Positions 1 to 6,482 of a stretch of 13,244 nucleotides of DNA are shown in pieces (positions within the stretch are counted from its first letter, which is position 1; the number at the start of each line of letters is the position of its first letter). Made by a program: the position numbers and the translations under genes. Source of the stretch: JAGMDK01 sp023128695. GTDB taxonomy: Bacteria; Planctomycetota; Phycisphaerae; UBA1845; Fen-1342. The stretch spans positions 1 through 13,244 of the forward strand of contig DAOVQG010000114.1 in the NCBI GenBank assembly GCA_030628805.1, given 5' to 3'. The notes beneath the pieces are model-generated. The model saw only the letters and a list, made by a program, of their open reading frames with translations, was not told the DNA's origin and did no database searches.

Positions 1-227
1 AGCGGTCAGCCGTTTGCAGCTAGCTTTCAGCAATCAGCTTTCAGCGGTCAGCCATTTGCGATGTTAGGTGGGCAGGTACCTAACCTCGGTCATAGCCCCG
101 CGAAGCTCTCAATAGCACGTTATTTGTGACATTTGGCCAGCAGTGCTCGTCTATTAGCTGATCGCTGATTGCTTACACGAAGAGTAAGTAAATCCGTAGG
201 GTGTCTCTCGACGCATCATTCTCTTGC
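1..227. repeat. Gap with short direct and inverted repeats, downstream of nadE
   Basis: No gene is supported here. A 17-base motif AGCGGTCAGCCGTTTGC (1-17) recurs with one change at 43-59, and AGCTTTCAGC occurs at 22-31 and again at 36-45. AGCAATCAGC (29-38) returns in inverted form at 164-173. A separate inverted repeat, GTTAGGT (63-69) and ACCTAAC (78-84), could form a 7-bp hairpin 3' of the leftward nadE gene, but no T-tract follows it, so it is not a clear terminator. The left edge of the window cuts the repeat cluster. Confidence 0.55.
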
Positions 228-1871
228 TCACCGCGGATAACGGGCCGCGATGGGCATGCGGCGACCGAAGCCGAAGGCGCGGGAGGTTACTTTGAGGCCC
301 TGGGCGGCCTGCTGGCGTTTGTATTCGCTGGTCTGCATCTTGCGAATCACGTCCGTGACGACCTGCTCGTCGAAACCCGCCGCGACGATCTGGGCCGGGC
401 TCTCCAGACGCACTTCGTAGCGCTCCAGAATCTCATCGAGCACCTCGTACGGCGGCAGTGAATCCTGGTCGGTCTGGTCCGGTTTCAGCTCGGCCGAGGG
501 CGGCTTGGTGATGATGTTGCGCGGGATCAGCTCCCGCCCGGCCCGCTCGTTCATGTGCTCGGCGAGCTGGTACACCATCGTCTTCGGCACGTCGCTGATG
601 ACCGCCAGGCCGCCGGCCATGTCGCCGTAGAGCGTGCAATAGCCGACCGCCAGCTCGCTTTTGTTGCCGGTGGTCAGCAGCAGGCTACCGAACTTGTTGG
701 AGAGGGCCATCAGAATCACCCCCCGGCTACGGGCCTGGATGTTTTCCTCGGCGATGCCGGACTCGCTACCCGCGAAATGCGGTTGCAGGCTCCGCTCGAA
801 CGCGGCGTGCATCGGCTCGATTTCGATGATAGAAAAGCGGACGCCGAGGTTCTTGGCCAGGGCCTGAGCGTCGGAGATGCTGTGGTCGCTGCTATAACGG
901 CTGGGCATCGCCACGGTGTGTACGTTCTCGTTGCCCAAGGCCTCCGCGGCGACCACGGCGACCACGGCCGAGTCGATCCCGCCCGAGAGTCCGATCACCG
1001 CCGAGCGGAAGCCGCATTTGTGCACGTAGTCGCGCAGGCCCATGACCAGCGCGTCGCAGAGGTTGGCCGGGCCGGTGGGATAGGGTTCGCGGCGTGTCGC
1101 CGACAGGTCGTCGAGATCGACCAGCAGCAGGTCTCTGGCGAATGCCCGGGCCTGGCCGACGAGGTCGCCGTGGGCGTCAACAACACAACTTCCGCCGTCG
1201 AAGAGCTGCTCGTCGTTCCCGCCGACCTGGTTGACGAACATGATCGGCACGTGGTTCTTGCGGGCGCGAGAGCGGATGAGGTCCACTCGGATCTCGTGCT
1301 TGCCGAGGAAGTAGGGCGAGGCCGAGATATTGAAGAGCACAGCGGCTCCCGCCTCCGCCAACTCGCGGACCGGGTCGCAGGCGTAGAGCGGCTGACCCAT
1401 CATCTCCTCGTTTGACCACATATCCTCGCAAACGGTCACGCCGAGCCTGACGCCGGCGAAGTCGAACACCGACTGCGGGCCGGCCGACTCAAAGTAGCGC
1501 ACCTCGTCGAATACGTCGTAGATGGGCAGCAGCCGCTTGCGCCACCGCGCCAGCACACGACCGTCATGCACCAAGGCGGCGGCGTTGTAGAGCGGCCGAC
1601 CGAACGCCTGCTGGTTACGTTCCGCGAAACCCACGATGGCGGCGACATCCGTGGCGTGAGCCGCGATCTGCTCCAGGGCCGCCAGGTTGCGCTCGATCAC
1701 GTCTTCTCGCAGCAGGAAATCCTTAGCCGGATAGCCGATGATGGTCTGCTCGGGGAAGACGGCGAGTTGGGCCCCGGCCGCGGCGGCGTGCTGGAGGCCT
1801 TCCAAAACACGCCGCGTATTCCCGGCGATGTCGCCGATGGTCGGATTGGTTTGGACCAGCGCGACCTTCAC
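228..1871 (-). CDS. nadE: Glutamine-dependent NAD+ synthetase
   Basis: This enzyme makes NAD+ from nicotinic acid adenine dinucleotide, ATP and glutamine in the cytoplasm, the last step of NAD synthesis. The 547-residue protein has the usual two-domain layout. The N-terminal nitrilase-type glutaminase (about 1-260) shows the expected triad: E41 in FPEQTIIGYP, K112 before RLLPIYDVFDE, and C148 in GVTVCEDMW. The C-terminal synthetase domain (about 270-547) carries the ATP-binding PP-loop SGGIDS at 296-301, followed by LLTTGNKSE and GDMAGGLAVISDVPK, both standard for the family. Translation starts at GTG; AGGAGG at 1884-1879 lies 7 bases upstream. An ATG two bases upstream is out of frame and runs straight into TGA. 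The gene is alone in its gap, with 245 bp of repeats between it and the next gene upstream. Its length matches the glutamine-dependent class rather than the short ammonia-dependent one. Confidence 0.96.
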   Translation of the reverse strand: MKVALVQTNPTIGDIAGNTRRVLEGLQHAAAAGAQLAVFPEQTIIGYPAKDFLLREDVIERNLAALEQIAAHATDVAAIVGFAERNQQAFGRPLYNAAALVHDGRVLARWRKRLLPIYDVFDEVRYFESAGPQSVFDFAGVRLGVTVCEDMWSNEEMMGQPLYACDPVRELAEAGAAVLFNISASPYFLGKHEIRVDLIRSRARKNHVPIMFVNQVGGNDEQLFDGGSCVVDAHGDLVGQARAFARDLLLVDLDDLSATRREPYPTGPANLCDALVMGLRDYVHKCGFRSAVIGLSGGIDSAVVAVVAAEALGNENVHTVAMPSRYSSDHSISDAQALAKNLGVRFSIIEIEPMHAAFERSLQPHFAGSESGIAEENIQARSRGVILMALSNKFGSLLLTTGNKSELAVGYCTLYGDMAGGLAVISDVPKTMVYQLAEHMNERAGRELIPRNIITKPPSAELKPDQTDQDSLPPYEVLDEILERYEVRLESPAQIVAAGFDEQVVTDVIRKMQTSEYKRQQAAQGLKVTSRAFGFGRRMPIAARYPR

Positions 1872-1878
1872 ATGCGTA

Positions 1879-1884
1879 CCTCCT
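1879..1884 (-). promoter_or_regulatory. Ribosome binding site of nadE
   Basis: AGGAGG on the minus strand, a full match to the Shine-Dalgarno core, lies 7 bases before the GTG start of nadE and 5 bases before an overlapping ATG-TGA start-stop pair. Its 5' end is shared with the adjoining 7-bp tandem repeat. Confidence 0.8.
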
Positions 1885-1945
1885 AGAGACTAGAGACTAG
1901 AGACTAGAGACTAGAAACTAGAAACTAGAAACTGGAAACTAGAAA
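1883..1945. repeat. Tandem array of nine 7-bp units in the nadE leader
   Basis: Read on the plus strand, four units of CTAGAGA are followed by three of CTAGAAA, one CTGGAAA and one CTAGAAA, nine units and 63 bp without interruption. The array lies in the presumed 5' leader of nadE and its last two bases overlap the Shine-Dalgarno. Units of 7 bp in such an array can change number by slippage, which would alter leader or promoter length but not the reading frame. Confidence 0.9.
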
Positions 1946-1949
1946 CCGC

Positions 1950-1975
1950 TGGTGCGAGATTCCTATCTCGCACCA
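1950..1975. repeat. 26-bp hairpin repeat, copy 1
   Basis: TGGTGCGAGA (1950-1959) pairs perfectly with TCTCGCACCA (1966-1975) around a 6-base loop TTCCTA. The same stem with a different 6-base loop appears at 2033-2058 and, one pair shorter, at 2939-2962. It is a dispersed palindrome of REP type; no protein-coding function is implied. Confidence 0.85.
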
Positions 1976-2032
1976 CTCCAGGCAGGATTCCGATGCTGCC
2001 ACTCGTCAGCGGAAAAGGATTCCCGCAGAAAG

Positions 2033-2058
2033 TGGTGCGAGAAAGGATTCTCGCACCA
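2033..2058. repeat. 26-bp hairpin repeat, copy 2
   Basis: TGGTGCGAGA (2033-2042) and TCTCGCACCA (2049-2058) form a perfect 10-bp stem around the loop AAGGAT. It is the same palindrome as at 1950-1975, in the same gap between nadE and the coiled-coil gene. Confidence 0.85.
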
Positions 2059-2069
2059 GCATTGCTGTG

Positions 2070-2119
2070 TGGCACCGGCTTCCAGCCGGTGATCCGGCCA
2101 GTACGGGGCCCGTCCGCTA
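2070..2119 (-). repeat. 50-bp double-palindrome repeat overlapping a stop codon
   Basis: This unit is an inverted copy of the two identical 50-bp units at 7698-7747 and 7758-7807, with 4 differences in 50. It contains the perfect palindrome CACCGGCT-TCC-AGCCGGTG and a second, imperfect one built on CGGCC and GTAC. Its last three bases on the plus strand (CTA, 2117-2119) are the TAG stop codon of the coiled-coil gene, so the repeat forms the 3' boundary of that gene. Confidence 0.85.
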
Positions 2120-2869
2120 CTGTCTTAGTTGCAGCACGACGGTCACGCTCAGGGCCGCGATGCCCGCCAGCGCCAAAATGCCGGCAAAAAGCATGATCAG
2201 CAGGAAGCGGCGGCTCTGCTCGCGCACGAGGACGGTCATCGATTCGTGTTGCTCACGCTGCGCGGTGTTGAGCTGCTGAAGGACCTCGACCTGGGCCGTG
2301 CCGGATGACCCCAGCGTATCGACCGCCTGACCGAACTGCTGCAACGAGTGCATGAGCTGCATATGTGATTCCTGCGCGAGCTCCATCTGCCGCGCTACGG
2401 TGCGAATCGCCTCGGCCTGAGTCATCAACGAATCCGGTACGCGGCCGAGCGTCTCACTCAGTTGGACCGCGTGTTTACTCGCCGCGTCGGTATGCTCTGC
2501 TATGGTCCGCAAGCATTCGCCCTGCGAGCGTTGCGCCTCGGCCAGTTGTTCGAGGATTCCGCCCACGCGCTCGAGCGAGCCGGCGAGTTCCACAGCCCGC
2601 TGGTCCTGTCGCCGAAAGTGCTCTCGCATGGCCCCGGCCAGCTCGATCAAACGCAACGAGACCTCGCGGGTCTGGGCCTGCCGCGCCCGCCGCCGTTTCC
2701 ACCAGGGCAATGTTTTGGCCTCGGAGACAGGCGCAAGCGCGACAGCCCCGGCACCCTCGGCCGGTTCTACCTCGGCCGCAGTGCCGGAGTTGTTCGAAGC
2801 GGCGGGGCTGGTAGCTTCAGAACGAAACAGGTTACTCACACTCCGCCAGATAGAGCCCTGCTCGGTCAT
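2117..2869 (-). CDS. Coiled-coil protein with C-terminal membrane anchor, function unknown
   Basis: I do not recognise a named family for this 250-residue protein. Residues 1-55 are low in complexity and rich in Ala, Glu, Ser and Pro. A basic patch WWKRRRAR lies at 56-63. Residues 65-220 are almost entirely helical, with heptad-like spacing and many Gln, Glu and Leu, so a long coiled coil is likely. One hydrophobic helix at about 222-246 is followed by only four residues, giving a tail-anchored topology with the coiled coil probably in the cytoplasm. The start is the ATG preceded by GGAGG with a 7-base spacer; a start 12 codons further upstream lacks this support. The stop codon lies inside a dispersed 50-bp repeat, so the original C-terminus may have been longer. 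Hairpin repeats flank the gene on both sides. A scaffold or chemoreceptor-like role is conceivable but unsupported. Confidence 0.8.
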   Translation of the reverse strand: MTEQGSIWRSVSNLFRSEATSPAASNNSGTAAEVEPAEGAGAVALAPVSEAKTLPWWKRRRARQAQTREVSLRLIELAGAMREHFRRQDQRAVELAGSLERVGGILEQLAEAQRSQGECLRTIAEHTDAASKHAVQLSETLGRVPDSLMTQAEAIRTVARQMELAQESHMQLMHSLQQFGQAVDTLGSSGTAQVEVLQQLNTAQREQHESMTVLVREQSRRFLLIMLFAGILALAGIAALSVTVVLQLRQ

Positions 2870-2876
2870 AGGGGTA

Positions 2877-2881
2877 CCTCC
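2877..2881 (-). promoter_or_regulatory. Ribosome binding site deciding the coiled-coil gene start
   Basis: GGAGG on the minus strand lies 7 bases before the ATG at 2869. It favours that start over an ATG 36 bases upstream. Confidence 0.7.
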
Positions 2882-2916
2882 ATGTACACGTCGTGCGTTC
2901 ATCACTCGTATCGCGG

Positions 2917-2922
2917 ATTATA
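2917..2922 (-). promoter_or_regulatory. Possible -10 promoter element of the coiled-coil gene
   Basis: A perfect TATAAT hexamer on the minus strand lies 48 bases upstream of the ATG. No good -35 hexamer stands at 16-18 bases; that position is occupied by the third copy of the GGTGCGAGA hairpin (2939-2962). A single hexamer match is weak evidence. Confidence 0.35.
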
Positions 2923-2938
2923 GGGTTTCGGACTTGTA

Positions 2939-2962
2939 GGTGCGAGAAATGATTCTCGCACC
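2939..2962. repeat. Hairpin repeat, copy 3
   Basis: GGTGCGAGA (2939-2947) and TCTCGCACC (2954-2962) form a perfect 9-bp stem with the 6-base loop AATGAT. It belongs to the same family as 1950-1975 and 2033-2058. It overlaps where the -35 region of the coiled-coil gene would lie. Confidence 0.8.
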
Positions 2963-2969
2963 AGCGTCC

Positions 2970-3196
2970 ATTGTTGTGTGGCACCGGTGGGTGGCACGGC
3001 TGTGTCAGCCGTGTACAAGTCGCAGGCAATCACGGCCGACACGGCCGTGCCACCCAGCCGTGTACAAGTCGCAGGCATTCACGGCCGACACGGCCGTGCC
3101 ACCCAGCCGTGCCACCCAGCCGGTGGAACGGCCGGCACGGGGGCCGGCCGCTACAAGCTACGTCCGGGACGGAGCCCGGTCGCTACATTTGAGACA
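2970..3196. repeat. Gap of palindromic and tandem repeats upstream of the coiled-coil gene
   Basis: The gap from 2870 to 3200 holds no credible gene. A 49-bp unit starting CAGCCGTGTACAAGTCGC occurs at 3006-3054 and 3055-3103, followed by a 15-base partial third copy. Each unit contains the palindrome CACGGCC-GACAC-GGCCGTG, and a related hairpin CACGGCT-GTGTC-AGCCGTG precedes the first unit. From 3121 the sequence changes to GGCCGG-rich palindromes and a stretch (about 3147-3190) that resembles half of the 50-bp unit at 2070-2119. The period is 49, not a multiple of 3, so these repeats do not encode a repeated peptide. Confidence 0.75.
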
Positions 3197-3200
3197 GAGC

Positions 3201-4925
3201 CTAGTACGGCTCCGCGCGGGCGTGCTCAATCGCTTTGAGCAGAACCTTGATCGGCTCGCTGGGCACGAACAGCTCGCCGCGCATCACCTGTGGCTCGAGA
3301 TAGAAAGTAAAGCCGGCCAGCGGCGTTGGCCGGTCGGCGGCCTTCACCGCCGAGATGGGCAAGCCCACCTCCCGGGCCACCGCCGTCAGGATCTCGAAAC
3401 ACCGCGGCACGTCCACCAACATGCAGAATTGCGGGTCGGGCGAAAGAGTCTTGAAGAGAGCCACGACACGCTTGTCACGGCTCAGCGGCGGCCCCTCGGC
3501 AGAGAGGAGTTGGGTCAACAGCCGGCGCGCGTCGTCCCGCGGCCCGAGAGCGTAGGCAACACCCTCGGGATGTGGAGCCAGGTACATGGCCGAGTCCTCG
3601 CCATAGAACATCTGCATCATTACCTGCGCCCGGGACTCATCCGCCTCGACCTCGAAGCAAAAGACATCAGCCTTGACCGCCCCCACCTGCTCACTCTCGC
3701 TGCGGAGCGTGGCGGAGGAAAATGTCCCCCACATGTTCATCATCTCCGGGCACTTCTCGAACGCCATCCGGGTATCGCGTTGAACCGCCTCGCCTTCGTC
3801 CGTCAGGTAGAGCCCCGAGAAACACAAGCACTTTCCGTCCGCGGCCCGCCCGAAGACACAGTTGTAGCCGGACATCTTGCGTTGCGCCGCGATGCTCATT
3901 TCCAGCGCGGCCTCGAAATTCTCACTGCCGATCTGCTCCTTGAGGGCCTCCATGCCCAGCATGGCTTTGATCATCGCTTCGTTCAGCCCCTCCACGCCCG
4001 GCGGGAGCTCCCACTCGGACGCAAACACGACCGCGCCGGCGCCTGCCGGCAAACCCCGCAGGAGGTCGCGTTTCGGCTTGTGCACGCGCTTCAAATACCT
4101 TGCCAGTTCACCCCCCGGCTTGAACGTAGCCCGATCCTGGACGAAGACGCCCCGCGAATCGACCCGCAGGGCCAGGGCATAGGTCTGAACCTCAGAGACC
4201 AGACTCCGAACCTGCTCGAAAATCCACTTCCAAATCTGGATGCCCGCTTCGGCTTCCGGGCCGGCGACCGCCATCCCCATGTAGGCGCCCTGCGCAATCA
4301 TGTCCAAGTGCCGCTCCAGGATGTCGTTCCACGCGGGAACGTCTATGTGGAGCACGACCTGCCGCCGCGCCAGCAAATCCGCGTTTTGCTCCATGAAGCG
4401 CCGGGTGAACGTGCCGCCGGACTCCAGCGCCCGCCGCAACTCACTCTTTTCCCGGGCAAAGATGCCGACGTTGTCCTTGCCCACCGCCACATAGCCCTTG
4501 TCGGCGAGCTCGAAGAGGCGGGCGCCGGCGGGGAGCTCGGTCGGCTGCGTGGTGCTCGCCAACTGCTCGAGAGTGGAGAAGGAGGCGATCAGCAGCGGCT
4601 CTTCATCCTCCGCGGAAATCGCCAGGACAAACGCCCCGGCACTGTTCAACGCCGCGGCATTCTCACCGAACGGCTCCTCGAGAATTTCCAGGGCGGTAAT
4701 CGCGGCCATATCCTCGACCCCGATCGCTTTGCCGAAGTCCGAGATGCCGGCCACCAGACGATCGAAACTGGGCACGACGACGATCAGATGCGTGTCGTCG
4801 GGCACGTACTTCAAGACGCGCTCCAGGCCCGGCGGAATCCGGGCGGGCTTGGCGGCGGGTGACTGAGCCGCCACGGTCAACGGCCAGATCAAGGCCACGG
4901 CGGTCAGCGTAATCAGCGGGCGCAT
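3201..4925 (-). CDS. Secreted protein of unknown function, DUF3352-like
   Basis: The 574-residue protein starts with a clear Sec signal peptide: MRPLITL, a hydrophobic stretch to about residue 18, and a likely signal peptidase I site after VAA at 18-20. The mature part opens with RIPPGLERVLKYVPDDTHLI, which recalls the start of large uncharacterised exported proteins (DUF3352 type) common in planctomycetes; this is a resemblance from memory, not a proven family. No catalytic motif, membrane span or repeat is visible after the signal. Six to eight cysteines are spread through the second half (356, 367, 369, 392, 423, 501, 509). An ATG two codons upstream is possible, but AAGGAG at 4939-4934 is 8 bases from the chosen ATG and only 2 from the earlier one. 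The gene stands alone, 128 bp from the VTT-like gene upstream, with no clear promoter. Confidence 0.85.
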   Translation of the reverse strand: MRPLITLTAVALIWPLTVAAQSPAAKPARIPPGLERVLKYVPDDTHLIVVVPSFDRLVAGISDFGKAIGVEDMAAITALEILEEPFGENAAALNSAGAFVLAISAEDEEPLLIASFSTLEQLASTTQPTELPAGARLFELADKGYVAVGKDNVGIFAREKSELRRALESGGTFTRRFMEQNADLLARRQVVLHIDVPAWNDILERHLDMIAQGAYMGMAVAGPEAEAGIQIWKWIFEQVRSLVSEVQTYALALRVDSRGVFVQDRATFKPGGELARYLKRVHKPKRDLLRGLPAGAGAVVFASEWELPPGVEGLNEAMIKAMLGMEALKEQIGSENFEAALEMSIAAQRKMSGYNCVFGRAADGKCLCFSGLYLTDEGEAVQRDTRMAFEKCPEMMNMWGTFSSATLRSESEQVGAVKADVFCFEVEADESRAQVMMQMFYGEDSAMYLAPHPEGVAYALGPRDDARRLLTQLLSAEGPPLSRDKRVVALFKTLSPDPQFCMLVDVPRCFEILTAVAREVGLPISAVKAADRPTPLAGFTFYLEPQVMRGELFVPSEPIKVLLKAIEHARAEPY

Positions 4926-4933
4926 CGTCATTT

Positions 4934-4939
4934 CTCCTT
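4934..4939 (-). promoter_or_regulatory. Ribosome binding site deciding the start of the secreted protein
   Basis: AAGGAG on the minus strand lies 8 bases from the ATG at 4925 but only 2 bases from the in-frame ATG at 4931. Spacing therefore favours 4925. Confidence 0.65.
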
Positions 4940-5053
4940 GCCAGACGAAGCGGAGACGCCGCCCCGATCATAGCCGCGTCCCTGCTCCTATAGTGATTAA
5001 ATCGCAACCCCGGCAAGATGTCGATGAGGAGCACACAAATTCCGACAAGGGAC

Positions 5054-5830
5054 TCAGCGCTGGCTCTGTTCCTGCTGCCGAGATTGCTGCCAGAGTAGCC
5101 GGGCCACGATCGCGACGCCCAACAAACCGGCCTGGATCGCCAGAATCTCCCACACCCTCAGCTCGAGCAGCACCGAGCACCACGCAAACAGCAGGTAACG
5201 CGGCCCGCGGCCCAACAGGTATGCCAATGTGAACCGAACCCGCGAGTAACCCCGCAGTACCGCCAGCCAACGGACGGCGTCGATGGGGATGGGTACAAAC
5301 GCGATCAGCGTGAGCAGTTGAAAGGGGGAGTTGTCAAACCACCGGCTCGCCCAGCCATAGAGTTTCGTTCGCCGCAGCCGCCGCCCCAGCCCGAAATGAA
5401 AGAGGTACGCCAGCAGGTGGTACTCATTCAGGTTCGCGACCACGGTGGCGAGGGTGCTCAGGCCCGCGACCGCCACGACGCGGACCCAGCCGGCCTGTAG
5501 CGGCGCAAAGTCGGGCGAGGCGGCCAGAAGGATGATCCACGCCGTCGGCAACGGCACAAAGATATTGCACAACGAGAGGTAGAAGCACATCAGGGCCAGC
5601 AGCCAGACCCAAATCGCCGGCGCGTAACCCTGATATGAATTCTCGAACGCATAGACCGCCAGCGCCGCCAGGCCGATCATCCAGACCAGAAAACAGGCAA
5701 ACCAGGCCCGCGTCCCACGCAGGGGCCAAGCAAGCGACTCAGACGCGGGAGTGTCGAGCATGGCAGCCGGGCCGGCCGCCGGCTGCAAACCTGCGGTGGA
5801 ACCAACGTCAGTCAACAAAGCACCCGTCAC
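5054..5830 (-). CDS. Multi-spanning membrane protein, VTT/DedA-like
   Basis: The 258-residue protein has about six to seven hydrophobic segments, at roughly 42-63, 72-90, 92-106, 113-133, 168-190, 204-224 and 227-246. The C-terminal half, with FVPIPIDAVRWLAVLRGYSR followed by FTLAYLLGRGPRYLLFAW, resembles the VTT (SNARE-associated, DedA) family, where an Arg/Pro-rich re-entrant segment is followed by a Gly-rich helix. DedA proteins act in membrane lipid carrier flipping and envelope homeostasis; applying that here is inference. The open frame begins with a GTG inside the last 23 bases of the ABC ATPase gene and has no good Shine-Dalgarno, so either translational coupling or a later start is needed; ATG at 5761 (235 residues) is the alternative. 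The first 35 residues are poorly ordered, which leaves both options open. The C-terminus is Gln/Arg-rich. Confidence 0.8.
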   Translation of the reverse strand: MTGALLTDVGSTAGLQPAAGPAAMLDTPASESLAWPLRGTRAWFACFLVWMIGLAALAVYAFENSYQGYAPAIWVWLLALMCFYLSLCNIFVPLPTAWIILLAASPDFAPLQAGWVRVVAVAGLSTLATVVANLNEYHLLAYLFHFGLGRRLRRTKLYGWASRWFDNSPFQLLTLIAFVPIPIDAVRWLAVLRGYSRVRFTLAYLLGRGPRYLLFAWCSVLLELRVWEILAIQAGLLGVAIVARLLWQQSRQQEQSQR

Positions 5831-6482
5831 GCATGTGCAGAATACGGTCGGCTGTTACCGTCAACTGCTCATTGTGAGTAATCATAACAATCGTCTGCCC
5901 GTGCTGTCTGTGCAAACCGGTCAATAACTCCAGAATCGCCGTGGAATTCCCCGAATCGAGATTGCCTGTGGGCTCATCGGCCAACAGCAGCGCCGGCCTG
6001 CCCACCACGGCCCGGGCGATCGCCACCCGCTGCTGCTGCCCGACCGAGAGCTGTCCCGGCTTCTTGTCCGCGCAGCCTGCCAAGCCGACCTGCGCGATCA
6101 ACTCGCCGACCTGACCGTCGGCCTCCGCCTTGCGAATGCGCAACGGCAACGCGATGTTCCGCCGCACGCTGATGGTCGGCAGCAGGTTGAAGCGCTGAAA
6201 CACGAAGCCGAGCTCGTTCCGGCGGAGGCGTGTGCGGGCCGCCTCCGACAGGCCCAACGTCTCACAGCCGGCGATTCCAACCGACTCCGCCCGGGAGGGG
6301 GCCATCATCAACCCCAGGATGTTCAGCAGCGTCGTCTTCCCGCAGCCGGACGGCCCCATAATGACCACGAACTCGCCGCGGCGGACCCGGAGGTTCAGGC
6401 CGTGCAGCACCGGCTCGACCACCGTGCCATGAGTGTAGTCGTGGTGCAGGCCCCGGACGTCGATCATCAATTCATCGTTCAT
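5808..6482 (-). CDS. ABC transporter ATP-binding protein, LolD/MacB type
   Basis: This 224-residue ATPase would power the FtsX-type permease encoded just upstream, at the inner face of the cytoplasmic membrane. All ABC motifs are present in order: Walker A GPSGCGKTT at 43-51, Q-loop Q96 in FVFQRFNLLP, signature LSVGQ at 145-149, Walker B LLLADEP with D169 and E170, D-loop NLDS at 174-177, and the switch histidine H203 in ITHN. Length and FVFQRFNLLPTISVRRNI match the LolD/MacB-ATPase group, whose members serve lipoprotein release, toxin or peptide export, or mechanotransmission without transport. The signature deviates from the usual LSGG (Val in place of Gly at 147). The ATG overlaps the permease stop as ATGA, a classic translational coupling. 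The substrate cannot be read from the sequence. Confidence 0.93.
   Translation of the reverse strand: MNDELMIDVRGLHHDYTHGTVVEPVLHGLNLRVRRGEFVVIMGPSGCGKTTLLNILGLMMAPSRAESVGIAGCETLGLSEAARTRLRRNELGFVFQRFNLLPTISVRRNIALPLRIRKAEADGQVGELIAQVGLAGCADKKPGQLSVGQQQRVAIARAVVGRPALLLADEPTGNLDSGNSTAILELLTGLHRQHGQTIVMITHNEQLTVTADRILHMRDGCFVD

Noticed and set aside
555..1415. 286-codon plus-strand open frame
   Set aside because: Antisense shadow of nadE, which is unmistakable by motifs; GC-rich DNA gives long open frames opposite real genes.
2940..4862. 640-codon open frame on the plus strand
   Set aside because: It is antisense to the secreted protein gene, begins inside the repeat cluster, and its product is Arg/His/Gln-rich with no domain. 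The minus strand has a signal peptide and a spaced Shine-Dalgarno.
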